A program made the translations under genes and the position numbers. The notes under the pieces are model-generated. The model worked only from the letters and a program-made list of their open reading frames with translations. It was not told the DNA's origin and did no database searches. DNA of 64,000 nucleotides from Ignavibacteriota bacterium (GTDB lineage: Bacteria > Bacteroidota > Ignavibacteria > SZUA-365), in the NCBI GenBank assembly GCA_016218045.1, contig JACRFB010000026.1:1-64000 (forward strand). Reading direction: 5' to 3'. Positions 7,870 through 16,836 of this stretch are shown here, one piece after another. Position 1 is the first letter of the stretch, and every line of letters starts with the position of its first letter.

Positions 7870-9192
7870 CTATTCGTCGTCGTCGCTGCCGGACTCCGCA
7901 TCGTCGTGCTGACTGACAACGCGCACGAGAATGATGGCGCTGCGGTTCATCTTCGTGATGGTGAACGTGTACCCGTCGGCTACCACCGTGTCGTTTGTCA
8001 TGGGGACGCGGCCGAGTTTGTGCAGGAGATATCCCGCCAGCGATTCGTACTGGCCTTCCTTGAGGAGAGGATGGGGCAGTTCCTTGTTCAGGTCGTTAAG
8101 CGACGTCGAGGCGTGAATCGTGAACGTCTTCTCGTCGATGCGCTCAACCGCCTTCGATTCGAAATCGTGTTCATCCTGAATTTCGCCGACGATTTCCTCG
8201 AGGATGTCTTCCATGGTGATGATGCCCTGTGTGCCGCCGAATTCGCTCACCACCACTGCGAGCTGTTCACGTTTCACCTGGAAATCCTTCAGCAATTCCC
8301 CGATCCGTTTTGTTTCGGGTACAAACATCACCGGCCGCACAACCTCGCGGATATCGGTGAAGGGATCCGTGCGCAGAAAGATGAGCAGATCCTTCAGGTG
8401 CATCACTCCGACGATATTGTCGTGATTGCCCTCGTAACACGGGATGCGCGAGTAGCGCTCCGCGATCACCGATTCGAGCGAGGCCTCGTCGAAACTGTTG
8501 AGGTCGATGGCCACCACGCGCGAACGGGGAATCATGATCTGCCTGACCGTCCGTTCGGAGAAATCAAACGCATTGCGGATGATCGTGTAGTTTTCCGATT
8601 CGATCATGCCGCTCTCGTTGCCCTGCTGCACGAGGAATTTCAATTCGTCGCTGCTGTGCACTTCGGATCCGTGCAGAGGCCTGATGCCGAAGACGCCGAG
8701 CAGCACATTTGCGAGGCCGTTGAGCAGCCAAATCAAGGGACGGAACAGCACATAGAAGAAGTGCAGGGGATAGACCACGGCGAGCGTCGTCATTTCGGAC
8801 CGTTGGATCGCGATGGATTTTGGAGCGAGTTCACCAAAGACGATATGCAGCACCGTGATTGTAAAAAAGGCGAACGGCAACGCGATGGCGTGCGCGGTGT
8901 CGGGGTGAATCGTCATTCCCACGAGACCCATGAGATCGAGAATGATGTTCGAGACAACCGACTCGCCGATCCATCCCAGGCCGAGACTCGCCAGCGTGAT
9001 GCCGAGCTGTGTGGCGGCCAGATACCCGTCGAGATGCGAGACGATGTGTTTCCCCAGGACGGCGAAACGATTGCCCGTTTGCGCCTTCACCTCGAGCTGC
9101 GAATTCCGGACCTTGACAATGGCAAACTCGGCCGCAACAAAGAAGCCGTTTGCGGAGACGAGCAGAATGGTTATCAGGATGTCAAGAATCAT
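7870..9192 (-). CDS. CNNM/CorC-family membrane protein (DUF21, CBS pair, CorC domain)
   Basis: 440 aa inner-membrane protein of the HlyC/CorC family, linked in other bacteria to Mg2+/Co2+ export. An N-terminal DUF21 transmembrane domain spans about 1-190 (ILITILLVSANGFFVAAEFA; then LGITLASLGLGWIGE). A CBS pair at about 205-325 follows IMIPRSRVVAID and IVGVMHLKDLL. The C-terminal CorC/HlyC domain (FTIHASTSLNDLNKELPHPL to MNRSAIILVRV) ends in an acidic tail. Domain order and length are typical. It is encoded alone on the minus strand and is separated from the B12 unit by a 489-bp leader region. Confidence 0.92.
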   Translation of the reverse strand: MILDILITILLVSANGFFVAAEFAIVKVRNSQLEVKAQTGNRFAVLGKHIVSHLDGYLAATQLGITLASLGLGWIGESVVSNIILDLMGLVGMTIHPDTAHAIALPFAFFTITVLHIVFGELAPKSIAIQRSEMTTLAVVYPLHFFYVLFRPLIWLLNGLANVLLGVFGIRPLHGSEVHSSDELKFLVQQGNESGMIESENYTIIRNAFDFSERTVRQIMIPRSRVVAIDLNSFDEASLESVIAERYSRIPCYEGNHDNIVGVMHLKDLLIFLRTDPFTDIREVVRPVMFVPETKRIGELLKDFQVKREQLAVVVSEFGGTQGIITMEDILEEIVGEIQDEHDFESKAVERIDEKTFTIHASTSLNDLNKELPHPLLKEGQYESLAGYLLHKLGRVPMTNDTVVADGYTFTITKMNRSAIILVRVVSQHDDAESGSDDDE

Positions 9193-9371
9193 AGTTCATC
9201 GAATCGGCGGCGTGGTCCTTTGCGCGATTGCGGGACCGCTTCGGATGCGCGGTGTTGAAGGATTCGGCCGCCCGATAATAGGGATGGTACCATGCAAGAG
9301 GCAAATGTACCGGAATTCGAAAAAAGAACCTTCCACCAAAATGCGCGGGAGAGGAAAGCCGTACAATGCAC

Positions 9372-9406
9372 CGGGCCGGCACATCACGGTAGTGATGGCC
9401 GGCCCG
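9372..9406. other. Long hairpin between the RRM gene and corC
   Basis: CGGGCCGGC-ACATCAC pairs with GTGAT-GGCCGGCCCG with a single bulge and a short loop. It lies about 65 bp after the RRM gene stop on the minus strand. Neither side has a clear T-run, so it may end the RRM transcript only weakly or protect its 3' end. Nothing else is visible in the 279-bp gap 9193-9471. Confidence 0.45.
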
Positions 9407-9471
9407 AGTGGAAAGAGAGCGAGGAGCGCGCGCAATCTGCGAAGGGTGCGCCCCTTGAAGCCGAGAAAACG

Positions 9472-9717
9472 TTATGCGCGGGGACGCGCTTCGTTCACCG
9501 TCATGGTGCGGCCCTGGAGCGTCTTCCCGTGAAGGTTCGAGATCGCCGCCCTGGCCTGGCTTCCGTCATGCATCTCGACAAAGCCGAAGCCTTTGGATTC
9601 GCCGCTTATACGGTCTTTGATGATGGCGGCAGAGTCCACCGTACCGTATTCCTCAAAAGCGGAACGCAGTGCGGCTTCGGTGAGATCGCGTGACAGATTG
9701 CCAACGTAGATGTTCAT
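9472..9717 (-). CDS. Small RRM RNA-binding protein
   Basis: 81 aa, a single RNA-recognition motif of the small glycine-rich type frequent in Bacteroidota and cyanobacteria. RNP2 is IYVGNL (residues 3-8), RNP1 is KGFGFVEM; the fold elements LTEAALRSAFEEYG and ARAAISNLHGKTLQGRTMTV fit a complete RRM with almost no tail. Start: ATG 9715-9717 begins right at the RRM; an upstream extension to 9765 would run through a perfect palindrome and is not believed. Such proteins are often cold- or stress-induced in other bacteria. The palindrome at 9749-9765 could be an operator. Confidence 0.9.
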   Translation of the reverse strand: MNIYVGNLSRDLTEAALRSAFEEYGTVDSAAIIKDRISGESKGFGFVEMHDGSQARAAISNLHGKTLQGRTMTVNEARPRA

Positions 9718-9748
9718 TGAGTCCTTTGGTCTAAAAATGCGGGTGCGA

Positions 9749-9765
9749 GTGTTCACCGTGAACAC
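9749..9765. promoter_or_regulatory. Operator-like 17-bp palindrome upstream of the RRM gene
   Basis: GTGTTCAC-C-GTGAACAC is a perfect inverted repeat with a one-base centre, 31 bp before the RRM start codon. Its symmetry and place suggest a dimeric regulator site or a 5'-UTR hairpin; no cognate regulator gene is nearby. Confidence 0.35.
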
Positions 9766-9969
9766 CCAGCATCACATAGTGCACTTATTCCCACCGGGAA
9801 ACAAGGTATTTCAACGTTTTGCGAAAATATAATTGTGTATGGCGAAATTGGGCGGAATACGCGGGAATCCGGCGCGTGTTTGCACCGCTCAGGCGCACGC
9901 AGTTTGATTTGGCCGTTTATCGCCGTAGGTTGGCGCACACGTTTCCCCATATGCCGGATCTGTTTTCCC

Positions 9970-12510
9970 ATGGATGACATCGCCATTGCGTTTCTGCTCG
10001 GCCTGTTATTGCTGAGCCCGTTGGTCGTGCTGATCATACTCATCGTCAAGGTCAGTCAGGTCGGCACACGCATGAAACACGCAGAAACACGCCTGGACGA
10101 GCTGCGTGCCCGGCTTGACGCGTTGCAGGCCGGAAGCGCAGGCAGTGCTGCGCCCGCCGCGACAGAGAAAAAGATGGTGGTGTCTGATATTCCCGCGTCC
10201 GCCACGGCAGCGGCCGCCGGGACAACGGCATCTCCGACGATCTCCGTTGACGCAACACGCAGCGAGGCGGTTTCGACGGCAGCGGCGCAGCCGGCAGTCC
10301 CGGCAGAATCGCCGTCGACAACGCCTGCGGCAACACCAGAGGGCGCGCCGCCAACAGCGCCGGCCGGATTGCGGCCTCCGCCCCGCGTCGACAAGGCGCC
10401 GCTGCCGACCCGTCCGCCCAAAGCCGCGCCCGCTCCTGCAAAAACCAAGGCCGAGTGGGAGTCGCTGATAGGCGGTCGCTGGCTGAACCGCATCGGCGCG
10501 GTGGCCCTTATTATCGCGGTGGGATTCTTCCTCAACTACGCTTTCGACCGGAACTGGATATCGGAAACCGTGCGTGTACTGCTGGGTGGTGCGGCCGGAC
10601 TCGGCCTGCTCGCCGCAGGCTGGCGCTTCGAGAAACGCGGGTACCAGGTGTTTGCGCAGGGACTGCTCGGATCGGGTATAGCGATTCTCTACCTCTCGGT
10701 GTACGCATCCTTCAACTTCTATCATCTCGTTCCGCAAATCGGCGCCTTCGTGCTCATGTCGCTCGTCACAGCGCTGACATTGTATCTGGCCGTACACTAC
10801 GATTCGCTGGCCGTCTCGCTGCTCGGACTCGCGGGCGGCTTCCTGACACCGGTGATGCTGAACACGGGTGTTGCCAACGAAGTGGGGCTCTTCACCTACA
10901 TCGCGCTCCTCAACGCGGGTGTCATAGCCGTGCTGCTGCGCAAGGACGCGTGGATCGTGCTCGAGCCGATTTCGCTGCTCGCGACATATCTGACCTACAT
11001 CGCGTGGTACGACACGTATTACACACATCCGGACTTCGGAGCGACACTGTTTTTCCTCGTGCTGTTCTGGGGACTGTTCTTTGTCATGGAAACCGTCACC
11101 GCAACACGTCCGCCTACAAAGGACACGCCCATTCGGCATTTCATCGCTGCAACCAACGCCGGATTCTTTGCGGCCCTGCTTCATACACTGACAAGCACCA
11201 CGTATGATGCATGGAGCGGTCTTGCATTACTTCTGGCGGGACTCTGTTATCTCGCCGCGTTTTTTGCGGTGCGCGAGAGGGTGCCGGAACAGGCGGACAC
11301 ACATGCGCGCATCCTCGTCACGGGCGCAGCGTTTATCGTCCTCGCGACGGGAACACAGTTCGATTCGTTCCGCCTCATCACCGCATGGTCTGTCGAGGCA
11401 TGGGCTTTGACATGGATAGGTCTGCGCTTTCAGCGGCGCCACCTGTGGGTGGGCGGACTCGCGCTATACGCGGTTGCGTTCTTCACTCTGCTCGGCACAA
11501 ATGGCAGCATGATCTGGACCGATATGCCGAAGTACACGTTCCTTATCAACGAGCGGACCATGGCCTTCACCGCGCTGGCGGCAGCACTCTGCCTCTCGTA
11601 TCTCGGCTGGAGACAGTCGCCCGAGAAGGCGTCGCGCCATGCGGCTCCGGCCATGCTCTACGGCTTCAGTCTGGTGGTATTTCTACTGCTCACTTCCGAA
11701 CTGTCGGATCTCTTCCGTTCCTACATGGAAGCGAGGGAGTGGGCGATGATACAGGGCATTGCCTACCAGCTCACGGTGAGCATCGCAGCGCTGTGGGCGG
11801 TACTGGCAGTGCTCTACGCCGCGGCCGCGCGGTACGCGCGAGCACCGCAGCTTCTTCATGCGGGTCTCATCGCGATGGTTCTGTCGCTGTGTATTGCATT
11901 CACCCGCGGCATCGCCTACGATCCTGTTTCCTGGCACACACCGCTCTTTAATCCCCGGCTCGCAGCCATGCTCGTGGTGCTCCTGGCTGTCGCGGCACTG
12001 CCGCGTCTGCTTCCCGCCGCCGATCGTGCGCGCTGGATCGAACAGACACACACCAGTCTGCGCGTTGTTTTTGTGCTGCTGCTCCTCACACTTATCACGG
12101 CCGAAGTGCGCGACTTCTTTGAACTCCGGCTTTTCACGCTGGCGGCGCAGGGTCCCGGCGCGGAGGTGACACGGATGATCGAGCAACTGGGGAACGAGAA
12201 GCAGCTTTCGCTCTCGGGCGTGTGGCTGTTCTTTTCGATTGTGCTCATGACGTTCGGACTGCTCCGAGGCCGGCGCGTGATGCGTGTGGTCGCGTTTGTC
12301 CTCTTCGGCATCTCCATACTCAAGATCTTCATCTACGATCTATCCTATCTCGAGACACTCTACCGTATCATCTCGTTCGCGGCCCTCGGTCTGATTCTGC
12401 TGCTCGTGTCGTTCCTGTTTCAGAGATACAAGGACGTGATCTTCGGCGAGGAGGAAGCACGAAGTGAGAAGAGGGAAGAGGGAAAAGAGAAGGTGGAAGA
12501 GGCGAGCTGA
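9970..12510 (+). CDS. DUF2339 multi-pass membrane protein
   Basis: 846 aa. The N-terminus is a membrane helix (IAIAFLLGLLLLSPLVVLII), then a coiled-coil-like stretch (RMKHAETRLDELRARLDALQ), then an Ala/Pro/Thr-rich linker (about 60-145). From SLIGGRWLNRIGAVALIIAV onward more than twenty hydrophobic segments follow, typical of DUF2339 (function unknown). ATG 9970 opens the first helix; an upstream in-frame extension to 9835 looks non-coding. The last 17 or so residues are charged and encoded by purine-rich repeat-like DNA. The stop codon directly abuts the stop of the convergent glycosyltransferase gene. Confidence 0.85.
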   Translation: MDDIAIAFLLGLLLLSPLVVLIILIVKVSQVGTRMKHAETRLDELRARLDALQAGSAGSAAPAATEKKMVVSDIPASATAAAAGTTASPTISVDATRSEAVSTAAAQPAVPAESPSTTPAATPEGAPPTAPAGLRPPPRVDKAPLPTRPPKAAPAPAKTKAEWESLIGGRWLNRIGAVALIIAVGFFLNYAFDRNWISETVRVLLGGAAGLGLLAAGWRFEKRGYQVFAQGLLGSGIAILYLSVYASFNFYHLVPQIGAFVLMSLVTALTLYLAVHYDSLAVSLLGLAGGFLTPVMLNTGVANEVGLFTYIALLNAGVIAVLLRKDAWIVLEPISLLATYLTYIAWYDTYYTHPDFGATLFFLVLFWGLFFVMETVTATRPPTKDTPIRHFIAATNAGFFAALLHTLTSTTYDAWSGLALLLAGLCYLAAFFAVRERVPEQADTHARILVTGAAFIVLATGTQFDSFRLITAWSVEAWALTWIGLRFQRRHLWVGGLALYAVAFFTLLGTNGSMIWTDMPKYTFLINERTMAFTALAAALCLSYLGWRQSPEKASRHAAPAMLYGFSLVVFLLLTSELSDLFRSYMEAREWAMIQGIAYQLTVSIAALWAVLAVLYAAAARYARAPQLLHAGLIAMVLSLCIAFTRGIAYDPVSWHTPLFNPRLAAMLVVLLAVAALPRLLPAADRARWIEQTHTSLRVVFVLLLLTLITAEVRDFFELRLFTLAAQGPGAEVTRMIEQLGNEKQLSLSGVWLFFSIVLMTFGLLRGRRVMRVVAFVLFGISILKIFIYDLSYLETLYRIISFAALGLILLLVSFLFQRYKDVIFGEEEARSEKREEGKEKVEEAS

Positions 12511-13476
12511 CTACACCTGCGTTCTCAGGTGACGCGCGAGGGGCGTCCAGATACGGAGGAAAACAAAAAGACCCAGACGCGCCCAGGCGCGTGAGAGAGG
12601 TCCGGCCCGTCGATACGTGCGGTAATAGTACATGTCGCTCTCAAAACGCATGCGCAGGCGGCGCGCATTGTCGTGAAGCGTTGAGATTGTTTCACCCGCC
12701 TCGTGACGCACAACAACGGCTGCATCGAAGTACACGGATTTTTTCTGCGACCTGAGGCGCTCGGCCATGATGGCCTCTTCCGCGTACAGGAAGGTGCCCG
12801 CGTCGAATCCTCCGACACCGGCAAAATCGACGGATCGGAAAAGCATACAACAGCCCATGATCCGGTACACGGGACCGTGTTCGATCCCGTGCATGATTTC
12901 ATCCGCAAAATATCGGCGCCGGCGTATATAGGTGAGAGGCGCCCAGAGCAAAGAACCGTAGCGCCGCCCCGCTCCCTGAAAGCGGTACGGACCCTGCGGC
13001 ACGCCGCGGCTGTCGAGCACGCGTGGACCGACGCAGCCCGCCTCGGGATGCGCATCGAGCGTTTCGACGAGCCGTCGCAAGCCGCCGCGGGTTTCAAGAT
13101 GGACATCCGGTGTGGCGATGAGGAGGTAGGGCACGGCTGCGCCGCCGCCGAGGCGGAATCCGAGATTATTGCCGCGAGCGTAGCCGAGATTCTCGTTGGT
13201 GAAATAGTAGGAAAAACGCGCGTCGGGTGGGATGGCGGGCGGCGTTGCTCCGGGGATCAGATCCACACAAAGTGCAGACGCGGGCGCCGCGATCCACTCC
13301 GCCCGGATGCGTTGTTTGTCGTCATGAGAATACCGCTCGAAGTTGTCCACCACCACCGCCCGCGCCTCGAGACCGTCGGCTTCGGCGTGTGCGAGCAGCT
13401 CGAGCGCGGTGTTGCGCGCGCGCGTGTCGCCTCCGTAGGCAACAAGGACAAGCAGGAGGGATGGCGATCCCGTCAT
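12511..13476 (-). CDS. Family 2-type glycosyltransferase
   Basis: 321 aa. GT-A fold of the GT2 rhamnosyltransferase/WbbL type: LLLVLVAYGG at the start, AVVVDNF, FTNENLGYARGNNLGFR, and a DXD-equivalent region YLLIATPDVHLE. The acceptor-loop part is GGFDAGTFLYAEEAIMAERL, with the E residues usually acting as base. A C-terminal amphipathic or hydrophobic segment lies near GLFVFLRIWTP. The ATG overlaps the stop of the upstream T9SS protein by four bases (ATGA, 13473-13476), so the two are co-translated. Sugar and acceptor unknown; modification of a surface or secreted product is an inference. Confidence 0.85.
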   Translation of the reverse strand: MTGSPSLLLVLVAYGGDTRARNTALELLAHAEADGLEARAVVVDNFERYSHDDKQRIRAEWIAAPASALCVDLIPGATPPAIPPDARFSYYFTNENLGYARGNNLGFRLGGGAAVPYLLIATPDVHLETRGGLRRLVETLDAHPEAGCVGPRVLDSRGVPQGPYRFQGAGRRYGSLLWAPLTYIRRRRYFADEIMHGIEHGPVYRIMGCCMLFRSVDFAGVGGFDAGTFLYAEEAIMAERLRSQKKSVYFDAAVVVRHEAGETISTLHDNARRLRMRFESDMYYYRTYRRAGPLSRAWARLGLFVFLRIWTPLARHLRTQV

Positions 13477-15557
13477 CGTCCTGTGATAAGCAGCGTCCGC
13501 GCGGCGATGGTACCGCCCGCCGTTGCACGGAGCTGATACGAGCCGGGTGCCAGCGTGTGCACCGGGACGGTGATGACATGTCCACCCGCGGAGAAACGCG
13601 CATCGCAGGCGGTCAGCACCACGCGGCCAAGCGCATCAACAACGTCGACGCGAAGCGATTCGGACGCGGGCAGTTCGACGCGGAGAACCGCGCTCGACGC
13701 CGCCGGATTCGGATACGGTGCTCCGATGTTGAGGCGCGCGGGGATGATGGTTTCGACATCGGCCGGCATAAGCGGCGCGTGTCCCGCGTTTACGACGCTC
13801 CGCTGCGGCAGGTCGACGCCGTGCCGTGTCACAAAGGCCACAATTTCGACATCGCCCGTCTTCACATGTTCGGGCAGCGTGAAGGAGAACAGGCGTTCGT
13901 GATAGTCTCCGGCGGGCACGGATGTGGGAAGATCCTCGCCCCAGGTGCCGGTGAGAAAAGCGCGCGGCACATGCCGGTGTACAAAACCGAGAATCGGATT
14001 CGATTCTCCGTAATAGGGGTGATTCGGGTAGCTTGCGTTGCCGGAGTAGTAGTTGGACTGATCGTAGCCGCGTCCCGCCCCGGTCACACGATCCTCCACC
14101 ACCACCACATTCAGGCGGTACGGATCGGGCGGCAGATAATCGATGAAATTCACGCGCACCTTCGCGGTGAGCAGCCGCGTCGTATTGTCGTACGATGGCG
14201 TGACCACAATATCCACCGGCGTTTCGAGCTGCGCCTGCTGCAGCGCACGATTCAGCCAGGCGGAGTTCGAACGGTTGATCGGCACCGTCGTCTGACCCGG
14301 AAACATCGTGCGGTCGATCATCGCCTGCGGATACGAGGGTTTGAAAAACGACGACAGCGCTGCCCCTTCGTCCACAATCATCGAATCGGTGCCGCCCGCA
14401 TGGATGGCCATCAACACCGCCTCGGGAATCTGCGCCTCGATGGTGGCCATCTGCAATCCGCCGTCGGGGCACCATCCGCACCAGGCGCCCGTAAACTCCT
14501 CCACAAGCACACGTTTTGTACCGCTTCTGCCGAGCACGGTGAACACGGAGGCGGAAAGTGTATCGTTGGCCTGGTTGAGATCCGCCGCGCCGCCATTGAC
14601 GTTCGAGATCCACATCCGGATTTGGTAGAGCCGTCCCGCTTCGGAGGGGGTCCAAGGGACCGTGTGCGTAAACGTCGCGGTGCGATTACTCTCGAGAGAC
14701 AGGCCGCTGATGGTTTCGGTCTGCGGCGCAGCACCATCGACACTCCAGGACAGATCATAGGAGCCCACCGTCTGCGTGCCTGTGTTTTTCACCACGCCCT
14801 TGATGCTGACAGGGGTTGAGGCCTTGACTGTCGGCTGCAGGAAGTGTTGGTCGAGCGCAAGATCCGTTGCGCTGTTCGAGTATGAAAAGGCGTAGCTGAT
14901 ATCGTCATTGGGGTCGGCGGTGACGGCGGGGTATCCGAAGGTCGGGCTGCCGTCGAGCATCACGCCGGCCGTGCCGTCCGCATTCTGCGCGCCGACAGTG
15001 GCGTTCATTCGCACAGTCGACCGGCCGCCGACGAAGATCACGTCGAAGTCGCCGCCCTCGAAGAGCGCGATACCGAACGCGAGCGTATTGCTGGACGAGA
15101 ACGTGACGCCCGGAGGCACAACACCCGCCCACATGATCAGCAGCACACGATTCGGTGCCGTGCCCCAGTCCAGCACGCGCACTTCGTTGGACCACTGCGA
15201 AAATCCCGCCTCCGTGTGCAGATCCTCCCAGAACGCAAAAATCGCGTTGCGCGGCGCGGTGGCCAGCGGGAGTGTGGTGTTCGCGGGAACACTGACGGTG
15301 GCAGCGTTGTCGAAGGTGATGTAGCCGTTGTCGCTTATATAGAAGCCGGTGACATCTTTTCCATAAAACTTCCACGGGAATGGGATCGTCTGCCAATCCG
15401 AGAGCACGTCATCCTTTGGCGGCGGATAGGCGAGGCGCGCGTTCGGGCGCAGCTCGAAAACAAATTGCCGGAGGCCGGTGGACACCGATGTGGTATAATT
15501 CTGCCCGTTCGACAAAACGGTCAGGACAAGAAACACAGGGAGGAGGAGCTTTTTCAT
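13473..15557 (-). CDS. Omp28/thioredoxin-like secreted protein with T9SS sorting domain
   Basis: 694 aa. Signal peptide MKKLLLPVFLVLTVLSNGQ. Residues about 20-240 form a beta-rich domain; 240-350 is a CARDB-like domain (VKASTPVSIKGVVKNTGTQT); then a thioredoxin-like Omp28-type domain begins with VLVEEFTGAWCGWCPDG, keeping a CxxC (WCGWC). The end (GAPYPNPAASSAVLRVELP to GTIAARTLLITGR) is a standard T9SS type A sorting domain. The start at 15557 is set by the signal peptide; the open frame continuing upstream to 15839 translates tandem-repeat DNA and is rejected. Probably a cell-surface or released thiol-active protein; coupled to the glycosyltransferase. Confidence 0.88.
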   Translation of the reverse strand: MKKLLLPVFLVLTVLSNGQNYTTSVSTGLRQFVFELRPNARLAYPPPKDDVLSDWQTIPFPWKFYGKDVTGFYISDNGYITFDNAATVSVPANTTLPLATAPRNAIFAFWEDLHTEAGFSQWSNEVRVLDWGTAPNRVLLIMWAGVVPPGVTFSSSNTLAFGIALFEGGDFDVIFVGGRSTVRMNATVGAQNADGTAGVMLDGSPTFGYPAVTADPNDDISYAFSYSNSATDLALDQHFLQPTVKASTPVSIKGVVKNTGTQTVGSYDLSWSVDGAAPQTETISGLSLESNRTATFTHTVPWTPSEAGRLYQIRMWISNVNGGAADLNQANDTLSASVFTVLGRSGTKRVLVEEFTGAWCGWCPDGGLQMATIEAQIPEAVLMAIHAGGTDSMIVDEGAALSSFFKPSYPQAMIDRTMFPGQTTVPINRSNSAWLNRALQQAQLETPVDIVVTPSYDNTTRLLTAKVRVNFIDYLPPDPYRLNVVVVEDRVTGAGRGYDQSNYYSGNASYPNHPYYGESNPILGFVHRHVPRAFLTGTWGEDLPTSVPAGDYHERLFSFTLPEHVKTGDVEIVAFVTRHGVDLPQRSVVNAGHAPLMPADVETIIPARLNIGAPYPNPAASSAVLRVELPASESLRVDVVDALGRVVLTACDARFSAGGHVITVPVHTLAPGSYQLRATAGGTIAARTLLITGR

Positions 15558-15610
15558 GATCGACCCGGTGAGTGGAATGAATGGGATATAAAGATGCGGA
15601 TTTGTGGATT

Positions 15611-15750
15611 GGGAAGGAAACGCTGGTGAGGGGGAGGAAAGTAGAAAGTAGAAAGTAGAAGGTGGGAAGGTGGAAGGTGGGAAGATGGAAAGAGGGAAGG
15701 TAGAAAGTCGTGGGAAGGAAACGCCGGTGAGGAGGGGGAAGGGCGGGAGG
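15611..15750. repeat. Purine-rich heptad repeats with a flanking direct repeat
   Basis: The plus strand reads as runs of GTAGAAA, GGTGGAA and GGTGGGAA units (7-8 bp). A roughly 20-bp sequence GGAAGGAAACGCYGGTGAGG occurs at both edges, about 100 bp apart. This lies in the 406-bp gap between the T9SS protein and the NlpC gene and belongs to a repeat class seen in several other gaps. Confidence 0.75.
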
Positions 15751-15873
15751 TTGGAAGGGGTGATAATTCGGGAGAAGCGGGTCCGGAATGAGGCGGATCG
15801 GCTGAAACGGGTCTGGCGACCCGGCCGTAAGCTGTTCATTGTATGGACTTATATGTCGAACAGTCAAAACATC

Positions 15874-15904
15874 TTGACTTGGGACGCCTGAATCCGTACT
15901 TTAA
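15874..15904 (+). promoter_or_regulatory. Promoter candidate for the NlpC/P60 gene
   Basis: TTGACT (15874-15879), 17 bases, TACTTT (15897-15902); in Bacteroidetes terms TTG-N20-TACTTTAA. It lies about 60 bp before the start codon in an AT-rich pocket. Confidence 0.5.
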
Positions 15905-15963
15905 AAATCCTGAGTCTAACCGGATTCGGTTCATTGACAATTTTATTCACAATGGAGAACTCT

Positions 15964-16752
15964 ATGACAAGGTTCCTTCGCAAGTTCCTGATCATGGCAG
16001 CGATCCTGATCGCGTCTGGACTTTTGATCCAGAACGGTCAAGCAGCCAGTCCCGCCCGGGGCGAGAACAAGCCGGCGGTTCATTCAAAAAAGTCGGCCTC
16101 TGCACACAAGAAACACACGAGGAAACACAAGAAGCACCGTTTCAAAAAGGTGCGTGCGAACAAACGCGTCAGCAAGCTGAAAGCGCTCACTGTGCTTCGC
16201 GAATACCTGCCCGAGATTGCAGATCTTCACGAAGCAAAGGCCAAAGGCCAGCCCTCGCCGTTTGTTCCGGTTCCCGACAACTTCGACACACGGTCGCCGT
16301 TTTCGGATCCGGGACTCCGCTATGATCTCGTCAAGAACATCGACACCTGGCTCGGCACCCGCTATCGGTATGGCGGCTCGTCGAAGCGTGGCATCGATTG
16401 TTCCGGCTTTACGTCCGCCGTCGTAAGTGCCACGCTGAAGCGCGCCTTCACGGGCTCGAGCCGCGTGCAGGCCGGACGGTTCACGCCGATTTTCGACACC
16501 GACAGTCTCCAGTTCGGTGACATGGTGTTTTTCACCGGACGTAACAAACGCGCTAACCGCATCGGCCATGTGGGCATCTTCCTCGGCAACGGCGTCTTTG
16601 CGCACTCGTCCACCGGACGCGGCGTGTTGTACTCGCACATCAGCGAGGGCTACTACACCGAGCGCTTCCGCTGGGGCGGACGCTTTATGAGTGAGGATTA
16701 TCCCGTGGAGCGCATCGTACACGCACACGTGGAAGTGGGGCAAACCGACTAG
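15964..16752 (+). CDS. NlpC/P60 (C40) cell-wall endopeptidase
   Basis: 262 aa. Signal segment FLIMAAILIASGLLIQNGQA, then a very basic Lys/His/Arg-rich linker (about residues 30-65; KKHTRKHKKHRFKKVR) that could bind polyanions of the envelope. The C40 domain (about 125-235) shows the catalytic Cys in GIDCSGFTSAVV, His in IGHVGIFLGNG and a third polar residue around FAHSSTGRG. It should cleave peptidoglycan stem peptides. Start: ATG 15964 has GGAGA five bases upstream (15954-15958); ATG 15952 and TTG 15934 also lie in frame. The gene has its own promoter candidate and terminator, so it is monocistronic. Confidence 0.9.
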   Translation: MTRFLRKFLIMAAILIASGLLIQNGQAASPARGENKPAVHSKKSASAHKKHTRKHKKHRFKKVRANKRVSKLKALTVLREYLPEIADLHEAKAKGQPSPFVPVPDNFDTRSPFSDPGLRYDLVKNIDTWLGTRYRYGGSSKRGIDCSGFTSAVVSATLKRAFTGSSRVQAGRFTPIFDTDSLQFGDMVFFTGRNKRANRIGHVGIFLGNGVFAHSSTGRGVLYSHISEGYYTERFRWGGRFMSEDYPVERIVHAHVEVGQTD

Positions 16753-16801
16753 GACACTGCTACCGGTTCCGCCACCGGCGGGACATCGAGGATACGATTG
16801 G

Positions 16802-16836
16802 AACCGGGAGCGTGATCGCTCCCGGTTTTGCTTTTA
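16802..16836 (+). terminator. Intrinsic terminator after the NlpC/P60 gene
   Basis: AACCGGGAGCG-TGAT-CGCTCCCGGTT, an 11-bp perfect stem, followed by TTGCTTTT. It lies 50 bp after the stop. The rest of the 303-bp gap 16753-17055 holds no gene; a weak promoter-like TTG-N20-GACATTTC begins near 16971. Confidence 0.85.

Noticed and set aside
9372-9406. Intrinsic terminator of the RRM gene
   Set aside because: Excellent stem but no T-run on either strand; kept only as a hairpin.
10006-11184. 392-aa minus-strand frame inside the DUF2339 gene
   Set aside because: Shadow of the membrane-protein gene, low-complexity Arg/Glu/Gln sequence.
15558-15839. N-terminal extension of the Omp28-like protein
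   Set aside because: It translates the purine heptad repeats as Phe/Pro/Ser-rich sequence; the signal peptide begins at 15557.
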